Shown one piece after another: positions 27,201-34,482 of a DNA stretch of 64,000 nucleotides. The notes beneath the pieces were generated by a model. That model saw nothing but the letters and a program-made list of their open reading frames with translations, ran no database searches and was not told the origin of the DNA. Positions within the stretch are counted from its first letter, which is position 1. Each line of letters begins with the position of its first letter. The stretch is from UBA1413 sp964650525 (lineage in GTDB: Bacteria > Bacteroidota > Bacteroidia > Bacteroidales > Prolixibacteraceae): positions 1 through 64,000 of the forward strand of contig CAZYUA010000022.1 in assembly GCA_964650525.1 (NCBI GenBank). Reading direction: 5' to 3'. A program made the translations under genes and the position numbers.

Positions 27201-27335
27201 AATGGTGACTCCCGGTAGAGGCTCACCTGTTCTGCCATCAGTCACCACACCCCTCACAACCGATGTCTGCGCCAGAGTAACCCCAGGGAAGAGGAACCCG
27301 AGCAGCATCAGCAACAATAAACAGTTTGTTCTCAT
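24234..27335 (-). CDS. SusC/RagA-family TonB-dependent outer-membrane transporter (pair 2)
   Basis: The 1033-residue protein has a signal peptide (1-22, ending TLAQ). A carboxypeptidase-regulatory-like domain (about 25-110; GVVTDGRTGEPLPGVTIVI, SSVGYRPFEKI) leads to a TonB-box region (LEEAVVTAEFG). A plug domain (about 125-260) has LQGRVSGVQITNSGG and VLKGAAAAALYGSDASNGA, and a barrel ends in MSFGVNVTF. It is the first gene of a three-gene operon with SusD2 and the DUF4397-like lipoprotein. The dipeptide epimerase gene ends 177 bp upstream on the same strand, which links this transporter by position to murein-peptide use. Confidence 0.95.
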   Translation of the reverse strand: MRTNCLLLLMLLGFLFPGVTLAQTSVVRGVVTDGRTGEPLPGVTIVIKGTTQGTITDGSGSYSVTVSPRQTLVYSSVGYRPFEKIVGNSTTVNVQLDFTEYLLEEAVVTAEFGLKRAARAVGAATQSVRGSEIAESGRENFINSLQGRVSGVQITNSGGTPGSSSSVLIRGATSISGNNQPLYVIDGIPMSNSTFNPDGGLAMKSGLSPTVYDRNLDFSNRGSDINSEDIESITVLKGAAAAALYGSDASNGAIIITTKKGKAGKGIVSYSNFFRFDQAYRYPEMQTIYDNGQYGTTSYYYTTRYGSKYPAGTKLYNNLENLFQTGVSQRHNISFEAGNDAMTFRAAASTLDQTGIVPTSDYARNNITVGGTAKLSRWMNVEATLQYANTTNTKVSKGSGGVLNRAMVWPLTDDMTRYLDDEGKIRYPDNYRDVDILNPYFDLYKNRNFDESQRFIANTVVNITPFKDMLLRAQVGWDVSSATYILVRHPQWSSTATGTGSYDQARVNESNPTVNLLASYKREFGKFNASAQVGYHQIEQGSKTLSVKGEKFMVPDFQSINNCDLATLLNTQKTIMRRLQAISGSFEFSFNNMAFLTIRGRNDWSSTLPLENNHYFYPAADLSFIVSELPFIKTHSETFSYIKLRGSITRVGKDAPPLSIFPALEAASTSYGGYRYGFTGPNLKLRPEMNTAWEVGLESRLFRNRLDLDMAYYHTKSVDQIITGFRMSYATGFVLNNMNVGSFKTEGVEMRIAGDIVKNRNWLWNLGLNLTKNWSEVLYLPENLSEYYNSLTWVSGNIRNGIKVGHPITSISGNDFQRNANGEVLIDPSTGLPLANSSVWSVLGNREPKLLFGFNTSLKYKNLSLSALLDGRIGATVVNGTKRYMMQQGYSLESVTMRESGPVVFKGVLKDPYQDTDNPTVNSIAVKMGDLATGYSGIDANWIEKDIHYLRFAEVRLSYSLDKKWLAERSKGIVSAFSIFASGSDLYVMTNYSGIDVVGNSNSSALGGTGGVGFDMFAIAPPRGMSFGVNVTF

Positions 27336-27408
27336 CAGATTCGTTTTTTGTTTTAGTGATTCATAGATAACTGATATATAGTGGTTTTAAAATGTCCTGA
27401 TGTCATTT

Positions 27409-27416
27409 CAAATTTA
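27409..27416 (-). promoter_or_regulatory. Candidate -7 promoter box for susC2
   Basis: On the minus strand this reads TAAATTTG, an exact match to the Bacteroidota -7 consensus TAnnTTTG, 73 bp upstream of the susC2 start in an AT-rich gap. No TTTG -33 element is found at the expected 19-21 bp spacing, so support is partial. Confidence 0.4.
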
Positions 27417-27512
27417 AAGAAAACCAAATTAAATATCGTGTACTAATAAAAAATAATAAAAAGACGTGCCTTGCAGGAGAAACTGTCGTTGGGGAATACC
27501 CGTTTTCCCCTT

Positions 27513-28652
27513 CTATTCCATCAGCGTAATACCAATACCAGGCTGGTCCGGGAGGACTATTTTCCCTTCCCGTACAAGAAGTCCAGTGTATATATCATTA
27601 GATATTAAGAGGTTACCATCCAGATCTGCCCAGTCGACCAGGGGTGAAAGTTGGGCTGCCGCAGTAACCGCGCAGGAGGTCTCGGTCATGCAGCCGATCA
27701 TTACCTTCATGTCCAGGGCCCTTGCAAGGGTAATCATCTTAAGGGCAGGACGCAATCCCCCGCACTTCATCAGCTTGATGTTGATTCCGGAGTACACCTC
27801 CCGGAGCGGCAGGATATCCTCCGGGACCTGGACAGCCTCATCCCCGATGATGGGCAGCGGGCTGCGGGCTGTCAGCCAGGCTAAATCTTCCTTCCGCGCT
27901 TTATCCATTGGTTGCTCCACAAACATCACCCCCTTTTCAGCCAGCCAGTGACATAAATCAAGAGCCATTTGTTTGTCTTTCCACCCCTGATTAACATCCA
28001 CGCACAGGGGAACATCCGTAGCTGCCCGGATGGTTTCAATCATCTCCCGGTCGTTATCCCTGCCCAGCTTTACTTTCAGTATTCTGAACGCAGCAGCCTC
28101 CCGGACTTTTTCCCTGACTACCTCCGGCGTATCGATGCCGATGGTGAAACTGGTAAGAGGTGTTTTCTCACGATTGAGACCCCATAACCGGTACCAGGGC
28201 TCCCCTATCCATTTCCCGACCAGGTCGTGAAGGGCAATGTCGAACGAGGCCTTGGCAGCATGATTACCAGGGGCCACATGATCAACATACTCCAGGATAT
28301 CCTCCATCAGGAAAGGATTTTTGAAAGTGCGGAGATCGATGCCGGACAAAAAACCAATGACAGATTTCTGGTTTTCTTCAAGATAGGGAGGAAGGCTGGC
28401 TTCACCATATCCGGTAATGCCGTTCCATTCCAGTTCCGTCAGTACCACCGGGGTGGTAGTCCTGGAACTCGCCGCCAGGGTGAACGCATGCTTAAGCTGA
28501 AGTTCAAAAGGTCTGAACCGCAACGTCAGTGGCCCGGCAACCCGTATATTTTCCTTGTTACCCATAGTGCTGCATCCGGGCAAGGCTCCGGCCAGGGTCA
28601 CCGACCCTGCTGCCAACCCTGCCGATTTCAGAAATAACCTGCGATTAACCAT
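27513..28652 (-). CDS. Tat-exported dipeptide epimerase (L-Ala-D/L-Glu type)
   Basis: The 379-residue enolase-superfamily enzyme would epimerise murein-derived L-Ala-D-Glu to L-Ala-L-Glu. The muconate-lactonizing-type active site is complete: K193 and K195 (KVK), metal ligands D219 (CVDVN), E246 (VEQPM) and D271 (IGDEA), and K293 (NIKLMK). The substrate-pocket D-x-D-G (343-346) typical of dipeptide epimerases is also present. The N-terminus carries a twin-arginine signal (NRRLFLKSAG, residues 3-12), a hydrophobic stretch and a lipobox (LPGC, Cys27). The enzyme therefore appears to be a Tat-exported lipoprotein, whereas B. subtilis YkfB and E. coli YcjG are cytoplasmic. It starts 65 bp after the NlpC/P60 gene, the same pairing as in the B. 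subtilis ykf operon. Exact dipeptide specificity is not proven. Confidence 0.88.
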   Translation of the reverse strand: MVNRRLFLKSAGLAAGSVTLAGALPGCSTMGNKENIRVAGPLTLRFRPFELQLKHAFTLAASSRTTTPVVLTELEWNGITGYGEASLPPYLEENQKSVIGFLSGIDLRTFKNPFLMEDILEYVDHVAPGNHAAKASFDIALHDLVGKWIGEPWYRLWGLNREKTPLTSFTIGIDTPEVVREKVREAAAFRILKVKLGRDNDREMIETIRAATDVPLCVDVNQGWKDKQMALDLCHWLAEKGVMFVEQPMDKARKEDLAWLTARSPLPIIGDEAVQVPEDILPLREVYSGINIKLMKCGGLRPALKMITLARALDMKVMIGCMTETSCAVTAAAQLSPLVDWADLDGNLLISNDIYTGLLVREGKIVLPDQPGIGITLME

Positions 28653-28717
28653 GGTTGCCCATCAATGATTCCGATTAAGGACGGGGGTTTTAACCTATTC
28701 CCACCCTCTGTTTTTTT

Positions 28718-29884
28718 TCAATACCAGGGATGTTTGTCCACCGGTAAAAAACCGGACTGCGGATGGTTCCCAAGCATTCTTTTTACCCCTACAAAGGTGG
28801 AATGCAGGTATTCGCTGTAGTCAGGCCGGTTTGGATCCATACTGTTTATTCCGACTTTTCCGGAAGCATGGATGATCTGGCTGTTCCCCAGGCATATTCC
28901 GACATGAACGATCCGCAGCGGTTCTTTTCGTCCGAAAAAAAGAAGATCCCCCTCTTCACAGCCGGTGAGGAGGCTGTCGGTTTCCACGGGCATCCCATGT
29001 GTATACTGCTGGGAAGCATCCCTTTCGAGGATGATGCCCTGCAGGAAATAGACAGTTTTGACAAATCCGCTGCAGTCAAAAGCCCTGGATGAAGTTCCCC
29101 CCCACATATAGGGAATCCCCAGGAACCTGACAGCGGTGGCAACCAGATTTTCCCCGCTTAATTCAACCGTATCTTCCCATGATTCAAACGGGAGCCAACC
29201 TTCGCGGGCGGTAATCCCCGTATGGCCATCGGGCAGTTCTACCAGGAAATGAGCAGCGGTTTGCCCGTTTTTTTGGACGATGCATCCCGCAACAAGGTCG
29301 CTCAAAATGGCATTCCCCGGACCTTCCTCTGTGACGATCCCGTAATTACGGGTAAAAATCAACCTCTCGCAACTGTTCCAGTCCTTCAGCTCTTCCTTGT
29401 CCAGCAGCCGGATGGAGGAACTGGTCACCCATGAAAGGTACTGATCGGGAGTCTGGATGTAATACCAGTTTTTTTCTCTTTTCAGGATTTTCACCGGGGT
29501 ACCCAATACCGCCTGGGAGACCATTTCAGAAGCATACGAGGGTTGTTTCCGGAGATTGGCTACGCTGACGGTCACCAGTGCCAGGTTTTTCTTTAACACC
29601 GCGGTGTCGGGTAATACCACCAGGCTGTCGACAGGGGAGTAACCGGCATCAGCAGTAATCCGGAGCAACTGGTCCCTGACATTCGGGTCAAGGAGCTCTC
29701 CCCTGAGCAAAACCGATTTTCCCCTCTTTTTTTCCAAGGTCACCCGAAAAACGCCCGTCCGGCTATCGGGTACTGCCTCCTGCCCAATGGCTTCGGCCTC
29801 TGCCTGCAATTTCCGGATCCTGCCTGAATGGCATCCTGCCTGGAGGAAAAGGGAAATTACTGCAAAAAGCAACCCATACCGCAT
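28718..29884 (-). CDS. NlpC/P60 lipoprotein, YkfC-like gamma-D-glutamyl-diamino acid endopeptidase
   Basis: The 388-residue lipoprotein (lipobox LQAGC, Cys18) has SH3b-like domains at about 100-165 and 180-240, with VTVSVANLRKQPSYASEMVS typical of SH3b in YkfC. A C-terminal NlpC/P60 domain covers about 245-380. The catalytic residues are C271 (FDCSGF), H327 (VHVGI) and H339 (IIHASG). YkfC-type enzymes split the gamma-D-Glu-diamino acid bond of free murein peptides and release L-Ala-D-Glu, the substrate of the epimerase encoded 65 bp downstream. The lipoprotein signal places the reaction in the periplasm or at a membrane surface. Its own candidate promoter box lies 32 bp upstream of the start. 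Confidence 0.9.
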   Translation of the reverse strand: MRYGLLFAVISLFLQAGCHSGRIRKLQAEAEAIGQEAVPDSRTGVFRVTLEKKRGKSVLLRGELLDPNVRDQLLRITADAGYSPVDSLVVLPDTAVLKKNLALVTVSVANLRKQPSYASEMVSQAVLGTPVKILKREKNWYYIQTPDQYLSWVTSSSIRLLDKEELKDWNSCERLIFTRNYGIVTEEGPGNAILSDLVAGCIVQKNGQTAAHFLVELPDGHTGITAREGWLPFESWEDTVELSGENLVATAVRFLGIPYMWGGTSSRAFDCSGFVKTVYFLQGIILERDASQQYTHGMPVETDSLLTGCEEGDLLFFGRKEPLRIVHVGICLGNSQIIHASGKVGINSMDPNRPDYSEYLHSTFVGVKRMLGNHPQSGFLPVDKHPWY

Positions 29885-29915
29885 AAACTGATTTTAATAC
29901 TTAGGTTTGGTCAAT

Positions 29916-29923
29916 CAAATGTA
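29916..29923 (-). promoter_or_regulatory. Candidate -7 promoter box for the NlpC/P60-epimerase unit
   Basis: The minus strand reads TACATTTG, an exact match to TAnnTTTG, 31 nt before the ATG at 29884. No good -33 TTTG lies at 19-21 bp, so this rests on the -7 box and its position in the 194-bp gap after the transglutaminase-like gene. Confidence 0.4.
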
Positions 29924-30078
29924 TCAGCAATTCCTGACCCTTCACCGACCCCTGATGATGTTTAACAACATATTCCGGAACCTTTTCGCCTGTTTGCACA
30001 CCGGATAAGAAGCAAGGAGGGTATTCATCCCGGGGGCTCCTCCGGCCTGTTAAAAGGGACTTTTCAGGGTACCGGTTT

Positions 30079-31509
30079 TCAATATTCCACCTCCATTTGA
30101 TAAGTCCACTTATCAAAATAAAGGTTACCGTTTTTCCATTCCACCTCTCCCCTCTGGAAGTCGTACGGTTCGCTTCTCAGGTATTTTTTTGGGGGCATCA
30201 AAGGACCGGCAATGGCGTTGTTCACAATCAGCCGGTAAGGATCCATACCGGAAAGGTAGAAGTATTGAACCCGGCTGTCATCTGAGAGAAGGGTACCAAA
30301 CGACATATCTACGGGTACCCAGCCGGTTTCTTCCAACCAGATTTCACACCAGTCGTGGAGGTTTACCTCGCCGGGATGCATCATCCAGCCGCTTTGCCAT
30401 CGGGCAGGGATCCCGTTGTACCGGGCCAGGGTCATGAACAATAAGGTTTTCATGCCGCAGTCGCCCCGGCGGTTGGTCAGGACGTATTCCGGAATGTTGG
30501 GGATAATCCCGTATTCAAGGGCACCGGCCCACGGAATATGGGTGTCTATCCAATCAAAAAGAGTCCGGGCAATCCTGACCGGACGGGTTTCCTGACCGGT
30601 CAGTGAGTCAGACAATTGCCTTATTGGCGTCGTAAAAACGATATGAGGAGTCTCCTCAACGGTGTACCGCAGCAGGGAGGTATCCTTACTAACCAAAGTG
30701 CCTTCCTGGATATGGGTCAAATCAAAGTACTGTGCCAAACCGGTAAAGCTGAAGGAAGCTTCGAAGATAGCCGGTACTCCTGCCACAGCGGTCTGTTCAA
30801 GGTAGAGGGTCCGGTGAGGGGAAGCAGCGGGCGACAGAACCGGGCTGCCGGGAGAAGCAGACAGGAGAGTCACCTCCTTTTGGCGTGGATGGTCTTCACG
30901 GGGAAATGGAAGCCAGCACCGGATCGTCTCCCCGGCAGGGACAGCATCCGCTTTAACCGTCAGGGTATAACGGATCTTCATCCGTACAGGCTCCACAGGC
31001 TCACTTCCATCAGCAGAGGCGGTAATAACCTGTTCGGCCATGGCTGATTTGAAGAGATCAAAAGGCCGCGGGAGATAACCGGGTGACCCCTTTCCTTTTC
31101 CTTCGCGGTGATCGATCATTCGCTTCAGATTGGGAACAGCCCTCCTGAAATACCGTTTTTCCCCGTCTATGACCCTTCCTTCCAGCCAGTTTGACAGCTC
31201 CCAGCGCTGCAAGTCTTCCGGTGTGTATTCCCCGATACTCTCCGAAAGCTGCTGCTCCACTTCCTTTCCGGTCAAACAGAAATCGTACTTTATACGAATT
31301 GTCATATCTTTCAAGGAATCAGCTTTTTGATTGAGCAGCACATCGCCTGGGAAGGCTTGTTTCAAAGAATCGGCCCTTTGGCAAACCCTGGAAAAATTTC
31401 CCGACTCCATATCCCTGCAGATTTCCTTCAGAACTTGCGATGGGTCCGGGGCTTTATTGCAGCAGCAAACTGCCACCGGAAAAAAAAGGATGATTATCAG
31501 CTTCTTCAT
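30079..31509 (-). CDS. Transglutaminase-like cysteine peptidase lipoprotein
   Basis: The 476-residue protein has a lipoprotein signal ending in a Cys cluster (VAVCCC, residues 13-17). An alpha-helical N-terminal part (20-160) is followed by a beta region (175-290). A transglutaminase-core domain (about 300-420) has the triad C351 (RRGDCGMK), H385 (NLHDWCEIW) and D401 (VPVDMS). Bacterial proteins of this fold are mostly peptidases or amidases. Its neighbours (NlpC/P60, dipeptide epimerase and NamZ) suggest a role in cutting murein peptides, but the substrate is not known. It is divergent from namZ with only 77 bp between the starts. Confidence 0.82.
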   Translation of the reverse strand: MKKLIIILFFPVAVCCCNKAPDPSQVLKEICRDMESGNFSRVCQRADSLKQAFPGDVLLNQKADSLKDMTIRIKYDFCLTGKEVEQQLSESIGEYTPEDLQRWELSNWLEGRVIDGEKRYFRRAVPNLKRMIDHREGKGKGSPGYLPRPFDLFKSAMAEQVITASADGSEPVEPVRMKIRYTLTVKADAVPAGETIRCWLPFPREDHPRQKEVTLLSASPGSPVLSPAASPHRTLYLEQTAVAGVPAIFEASFSFTGLAQYFDLTHIQEGTLVSKDTSLLRYTVEETPHIVFTTPIRQLSDSLTGQETRPVRIARTLFDWIDTHIPWAGALEYGIIPNIPEYVLTNRRGDCGMKTLLFMTLARYNGIPARWQSGWMMHPGEVNLHDWCEIWLEETGWVPVDMSFGTLLSDDSRVQYFYLSGMDPYRLIVNNAIAGPLMPPKKYLRSEPYDFQRGEVEWKNGNLYFDKWTYQMEVEY

Positions 31510-31586
31510 ACACCTGCTTGATTAATTGCCGTTAACAGTATAAATTTACCGTTTTCTTCAGACAAATCTCTATAGTTCGTACGACA

Positions 31587-32834
31587 ATGAAAAAAATACG
31601 CTGTTTTCACACTCTGGTTTTATGTTTAGCCCTGCTGGCAGGAACCCGGGATGCCAATTCGCAAGTTAAAACCGGGATTGAAGTGATGCAAGACCGTCAG
31701 TTCAGCGTTCTGAAAGGGAAGAGAGTCGGCTTGATCACCAATCCGACGGGAATTAACCGACAGTTACAGTCGACGATTGACATCCTGGCCCGGTCGGGTC
31801 AATGCCAGCTCGTTGCACTTTATGGTCCGGAACACGGGGTGAGGGGAGAATACGGTGCAGGCGACCAGGTGGAGAATTATGCGGATCCCCGCACCGGACT
31901 GCCTGTTTACAGCATCTATGGCAAAACAAGGAAGCCCACACCTGAGATGCTGAAAGGGGTGGATGTTCTGGTTTACGATATTCAGGATATCGGTTCACGC
32001 TCTTACACGTACATCAGCACCCTTGGTCTGGCCATGGAAGCAGCCGCTGAAAACAACCTTGAACTGGTGGTCCTCGACCGTCCAAACCCTCTGGGGGGGC
32101 AAAAAATGGAGGGACTGCTGACGCAACCGGGATTTATTTCGTTTGTCAGCCAGTTCCCAATACCTTACCTTCACGGGCTGACCGTGGGGGAGCTGGCATT
32201 GTATCTGAACGGCGAAAGGTTGCTGGCCGGCGGGCGGCAGTGCCGGTTAACCGTGGTGCCCATGAAGGGATGGAAAAGAAAAATGACCTTTGACCAGACC
32301 GGACTTCCGTGGGTGCCCACTTCTCCTCATATTCCGCATGCGTATTCCCCTATGTTTTACCCTGCTTCAGGAATCCTGGGAGAGTTGTATACCATGAGCA
32401 TCGGGGTCGGTTTTACGCTTCCCTTCCAGCTGTTTGCCGCTGAATGGGTGGATGCTGACCAGCTGGCCCGGAACCTGAATAACCTGATGCTTCCGGGGGT
32501 CCGATTCCTGCCCGTTCATTTCACCCCCTACTACAGCGTCTCCAAAGGCATCCTGATCCACGGTGTTCAACTGCACATCACCGATTACAACAAGGCCAAC
32601 CTGACCCTTATACAGTTTACTGTTATGCAGGAGTGTCATAAACTCCGGCCCGACAAGAATGTGTTTGAATTGTGCGATCCTTCAAGGCTGTCCATGTTCG
32701 ATAAAGTATGCGGATCAGACACGATACGCAAAGTCTTTTCCGTGTCATTTTCTGTTGATTCCATCAGGGACCTGTGGATGAACGAAGTGCCATTTTTCAG
32801 GGAAAAAGCCCGGAAATACTTCCTTTACCGATAA
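31587..32834 (+). CDS. namZ: NamZ-type exo-beta-N-acetylmuramidase (GH171, DUF1343)
   Basis: The 415-residue DUF1343 protein has a signal peptide (about 1-26). Family blocks are GKRVGLITNPTGI (44-56), YGPEHGVRG (79-87, with the conserved Glu82 and His83), YDIQDIGSRSYTYISTL (130-146) and VVLDRPNPLGG (161-171). NamZ of B. subtilis (YbbC) removes MurNAc from the non-reducing end of peptidoglycan glycan chains. Here the signal peptide places it in the periplasm or outside. It faces the transglutaminase-like gene and heads the only plus-strand murein gene in the window. No NagZ or MurNAc transporter (MurP/MurT) is encoded nearby, so the fate of the released MurNAc is not shown. Confidence 0.92.
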   Translation: MKKIRCFHTLVLCLALLAGTRDANSQVKTGIEVMQDRQFSVLKGKRVGLITNPTGINRQLQSTIDILARSGQCQLVALYGPEHGVRGEYGAGDQVENYADPRTGLPVYSIYGKTRKPTPEMLKGVDVLVYDIQDIGSRSYTYISTLGLAMEAAAENNLELVVLDRPNPLGGQKMEGLLTQPGFISFVSQFPIPYLHGLTVGELALYLNGERLLAGGRQCRLTVVPMKGWKRKMTFDQTGLPWVPTSPHIPHAYSPMFYPASGILGELYTMSIGVGFTLPFQLFAAEWVDADQLARNLNNLMLPGVRFLPVHFTPYYSVSKGILIHGVQLHITDYNKANLTLIQFTVMQECHKLRPDKNVFELCDPSRLSMFDKVCGSDTIRKVFSVSFSVDSIRDLWMNEVPFFREKARKYFLYR

Positions 32835-32922
32835 GAAAATCCCGGATTACTGCCGGTATGTCACGATTTCTTGACTGTTGATCCGTCAATGCCGGCATGC
32901 AGGATGGCAAAAAGGAGCCGGT

Positions 32923-32953
32923 TTTGGCAAATCAGGCCCGGGTGTTATCTTTG
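32923..32953 (+). promoter_or_regulatory. Consensus Bacteroidota promoter of the PL9 gene
   Basis: TTTG at 32923-32926, a 19-bp spacer and TATCTTTG at 32946-32953 match the TTTG-N19..21-TAnnTTTG consensus exactly. Transcription would begin near 32960, 17 bp before the ATG at 32977. This supports that start over the in-frame ATG at 32878. Confidence 0.75.
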
Positions 32954-32976
32954 TCCCTGGATCGATACCCATTTTC

Positions 32977-34482
32977 ATGAAGAAGTACGTGATTTTCCTC
33001 TTCCTCCTTGCTATGGTTCCGGCATCGCAGGCCGCCACCTGGTATGTTTCGACCGATGGTTCCGACACCAACGCAGGAAGCAGCCCCGGAACACCGTATC
33101 TCACCATAGCCAAAGCGTTAACCCGGGTGGCGGCAGGAGATACCATTCTGGTGCGGGGTGGCACCTACTTTCACACAGCCACGCTCTCCATAAGCCAGAA
33201 GGGTTCGGAAAACAAAAAATACTACCTGCTGGCCCGGGAGGGAGAAAAAGTCGTGCTGGATTTTTCCAAAACCGGCTCCGGAAAGCGGGGCATCAGTCTG
33301 ACGGGGAATCATTGGGTCATCCGTGGACTTACCATCACGCTGGCGAATGATAACGGAATGAACCTTTCCGGAGGTGCCGCCTTTAACCTGATTGAAAACT
33401 GCACATTTTCTGATAACAAGGACAGCGGCCTTCAGTTGGGAGGGGGTGCCCACGATAACAGAATCATCAATTGCGATTCCTTTTACAATGCCGATCCCAC
33501 TGATTATGCGGATGCCGATGGGTTTGCCCCGAAAATGGATGTGGGCACGAACAATTATTTTTACGGCTGCAGGGCCTGGGGCAACGTGGATGATGGCTGG
33601 GACGGATACCTGAGGGGTGGCGATAATGCTTCCACCATTCTGGAGAATTGCTGGACCTGGGGTAACGGGTACCTGAAAAACGGATCGAACCCGGGTTCAC
33701 AAGCCAACGGCAACGGATTTAAAATGGGAGGAAGCGATGACAAAAACCTCCGGCACCACTTCATCGTAAAAAACTGCCTTGCCTTCGACAACAAATCCAA
33801 AGGCTTCGACCAGAATAACAACAAGGGATCGATGACCCTCTACAACGGTACAGGGTTCCGTAACAAAGGGAACGATTTCAGTATTCCCTCTGCTCTGGCG
33901 GCAGGCCAAACCGCCACGGTGAAAAACTGCCTGCTGGCTCAGGGAAAAATCGGTCTTGGTGCTTTTGTCATTCAGGAAGCTAACAGCTGGAACAGTCCTG
34001 TGACTGTGACAGCGGGAGATTTTCTCAGCCTCGACACCACGGGCGTCTCCGGTCCCCGGAAAGACGACGGCAGCCTCCCGGACCTTCTTTTTGCACGTCT
34101 GGCCAATGGCAGCGACCTCATCAATGCGGGCATTGATGTGGGTTTGCCCTTCAAGGGAGCCAGGCCGGACCTCGGTTGTTTCGAGACTGATGAAACAAGC
34201 AGTATTTTCCTGCCCTCAGAAAACAGGGACCCTTTTGATCTGAAAATCCTGCAGGGAGGAGAGTCGCGAATCTATGCCAGCTTCAACCCGGGTGATGAGA
34301 CCCGCTTCACCTATGAAGTACGGAGCCTGAACGGAGCGCTGGTCTGGACTTCGCAGGAGACCGTGGCCAGCCGCGCCCGGAATTATGTGGCCATAGGGGA
34401 AGGCAACCTGCAGTCCGGCATCTACCTGTTCCGCATTTCAGCAAGAGGTAAAACCCAATCACAGAAAGTCATATTACCCTGA
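32977..34482 (+). CDS. PL9-family polysaccharide lyase with T9SS domain
   Basis: The 501-residue protein has a signal peptide (1-20) and a right-handed parallel beta-helix (about 21-360). The Ca-binding aspartates expected for PL9 are in place: D181 (ADGFAP) and D205, D206, D209 (VDDGWD). Their spacing equals that of Dickeya Pel9A. GNGFKMGG contains K249 as the likely catalytic base, and NCLAFDNKSKGFDQNN matches family members. The C-terminal 80 residues form a T9SS sorting domain ending IYLFRISARGKTQSQKVILP. PL9 members cleave pectate or rhamnogalacturonan I; which one cannot be told here. The ATG at 32977 follows a consensus promoter. The gene overlaps the convergent URO-D-family gene by 14 bp. 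It fits the rhamnose cluster 10 kb away better than the murein genes around it. Confidence 0.87.
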   Translation: MKKYVIFLFLLAMVPASQAATWYVSTDGSDTNAGSSPGTPYLTIAKALTRVAAGDTILVRGGTYFHTATLSISQKGSENKKYYLLAREGEKVVLDFSKTGSGKRGISLTGNHWVIRGLTITLANDNGMNLSGGAAFNLIENCTFSDNKDSGLQLGGGAHDNRIINCDSFYNADPTDYADADGFAPKMDVGTNNYFYGCRAWGNVDDGWDGYLRGGDNASTILENCWTWGNGYLKNGSNPGSQANGNGFKMGGSDDKNLRHHFIVKNCLAFDNKSKGFDQNNNKGSMTLYNGTGFRNKGNDFSIPSALAAGQTATVKNCLLAQGKIGLGAFVIQEANSWNSPVTVTAGDFLSLDTTGVSGPRKDDGSLPDLLFARLANGSDLINAGIDVGLPFKGARPDLGCFETDETSSIFLPSENRDPFDLKILQGGESRIYASFNPGDETRFTYEVRSLNGALVWTSQETVASRARNYVAIGEGNLQSGIYLFRISARGKTQSQKVILP

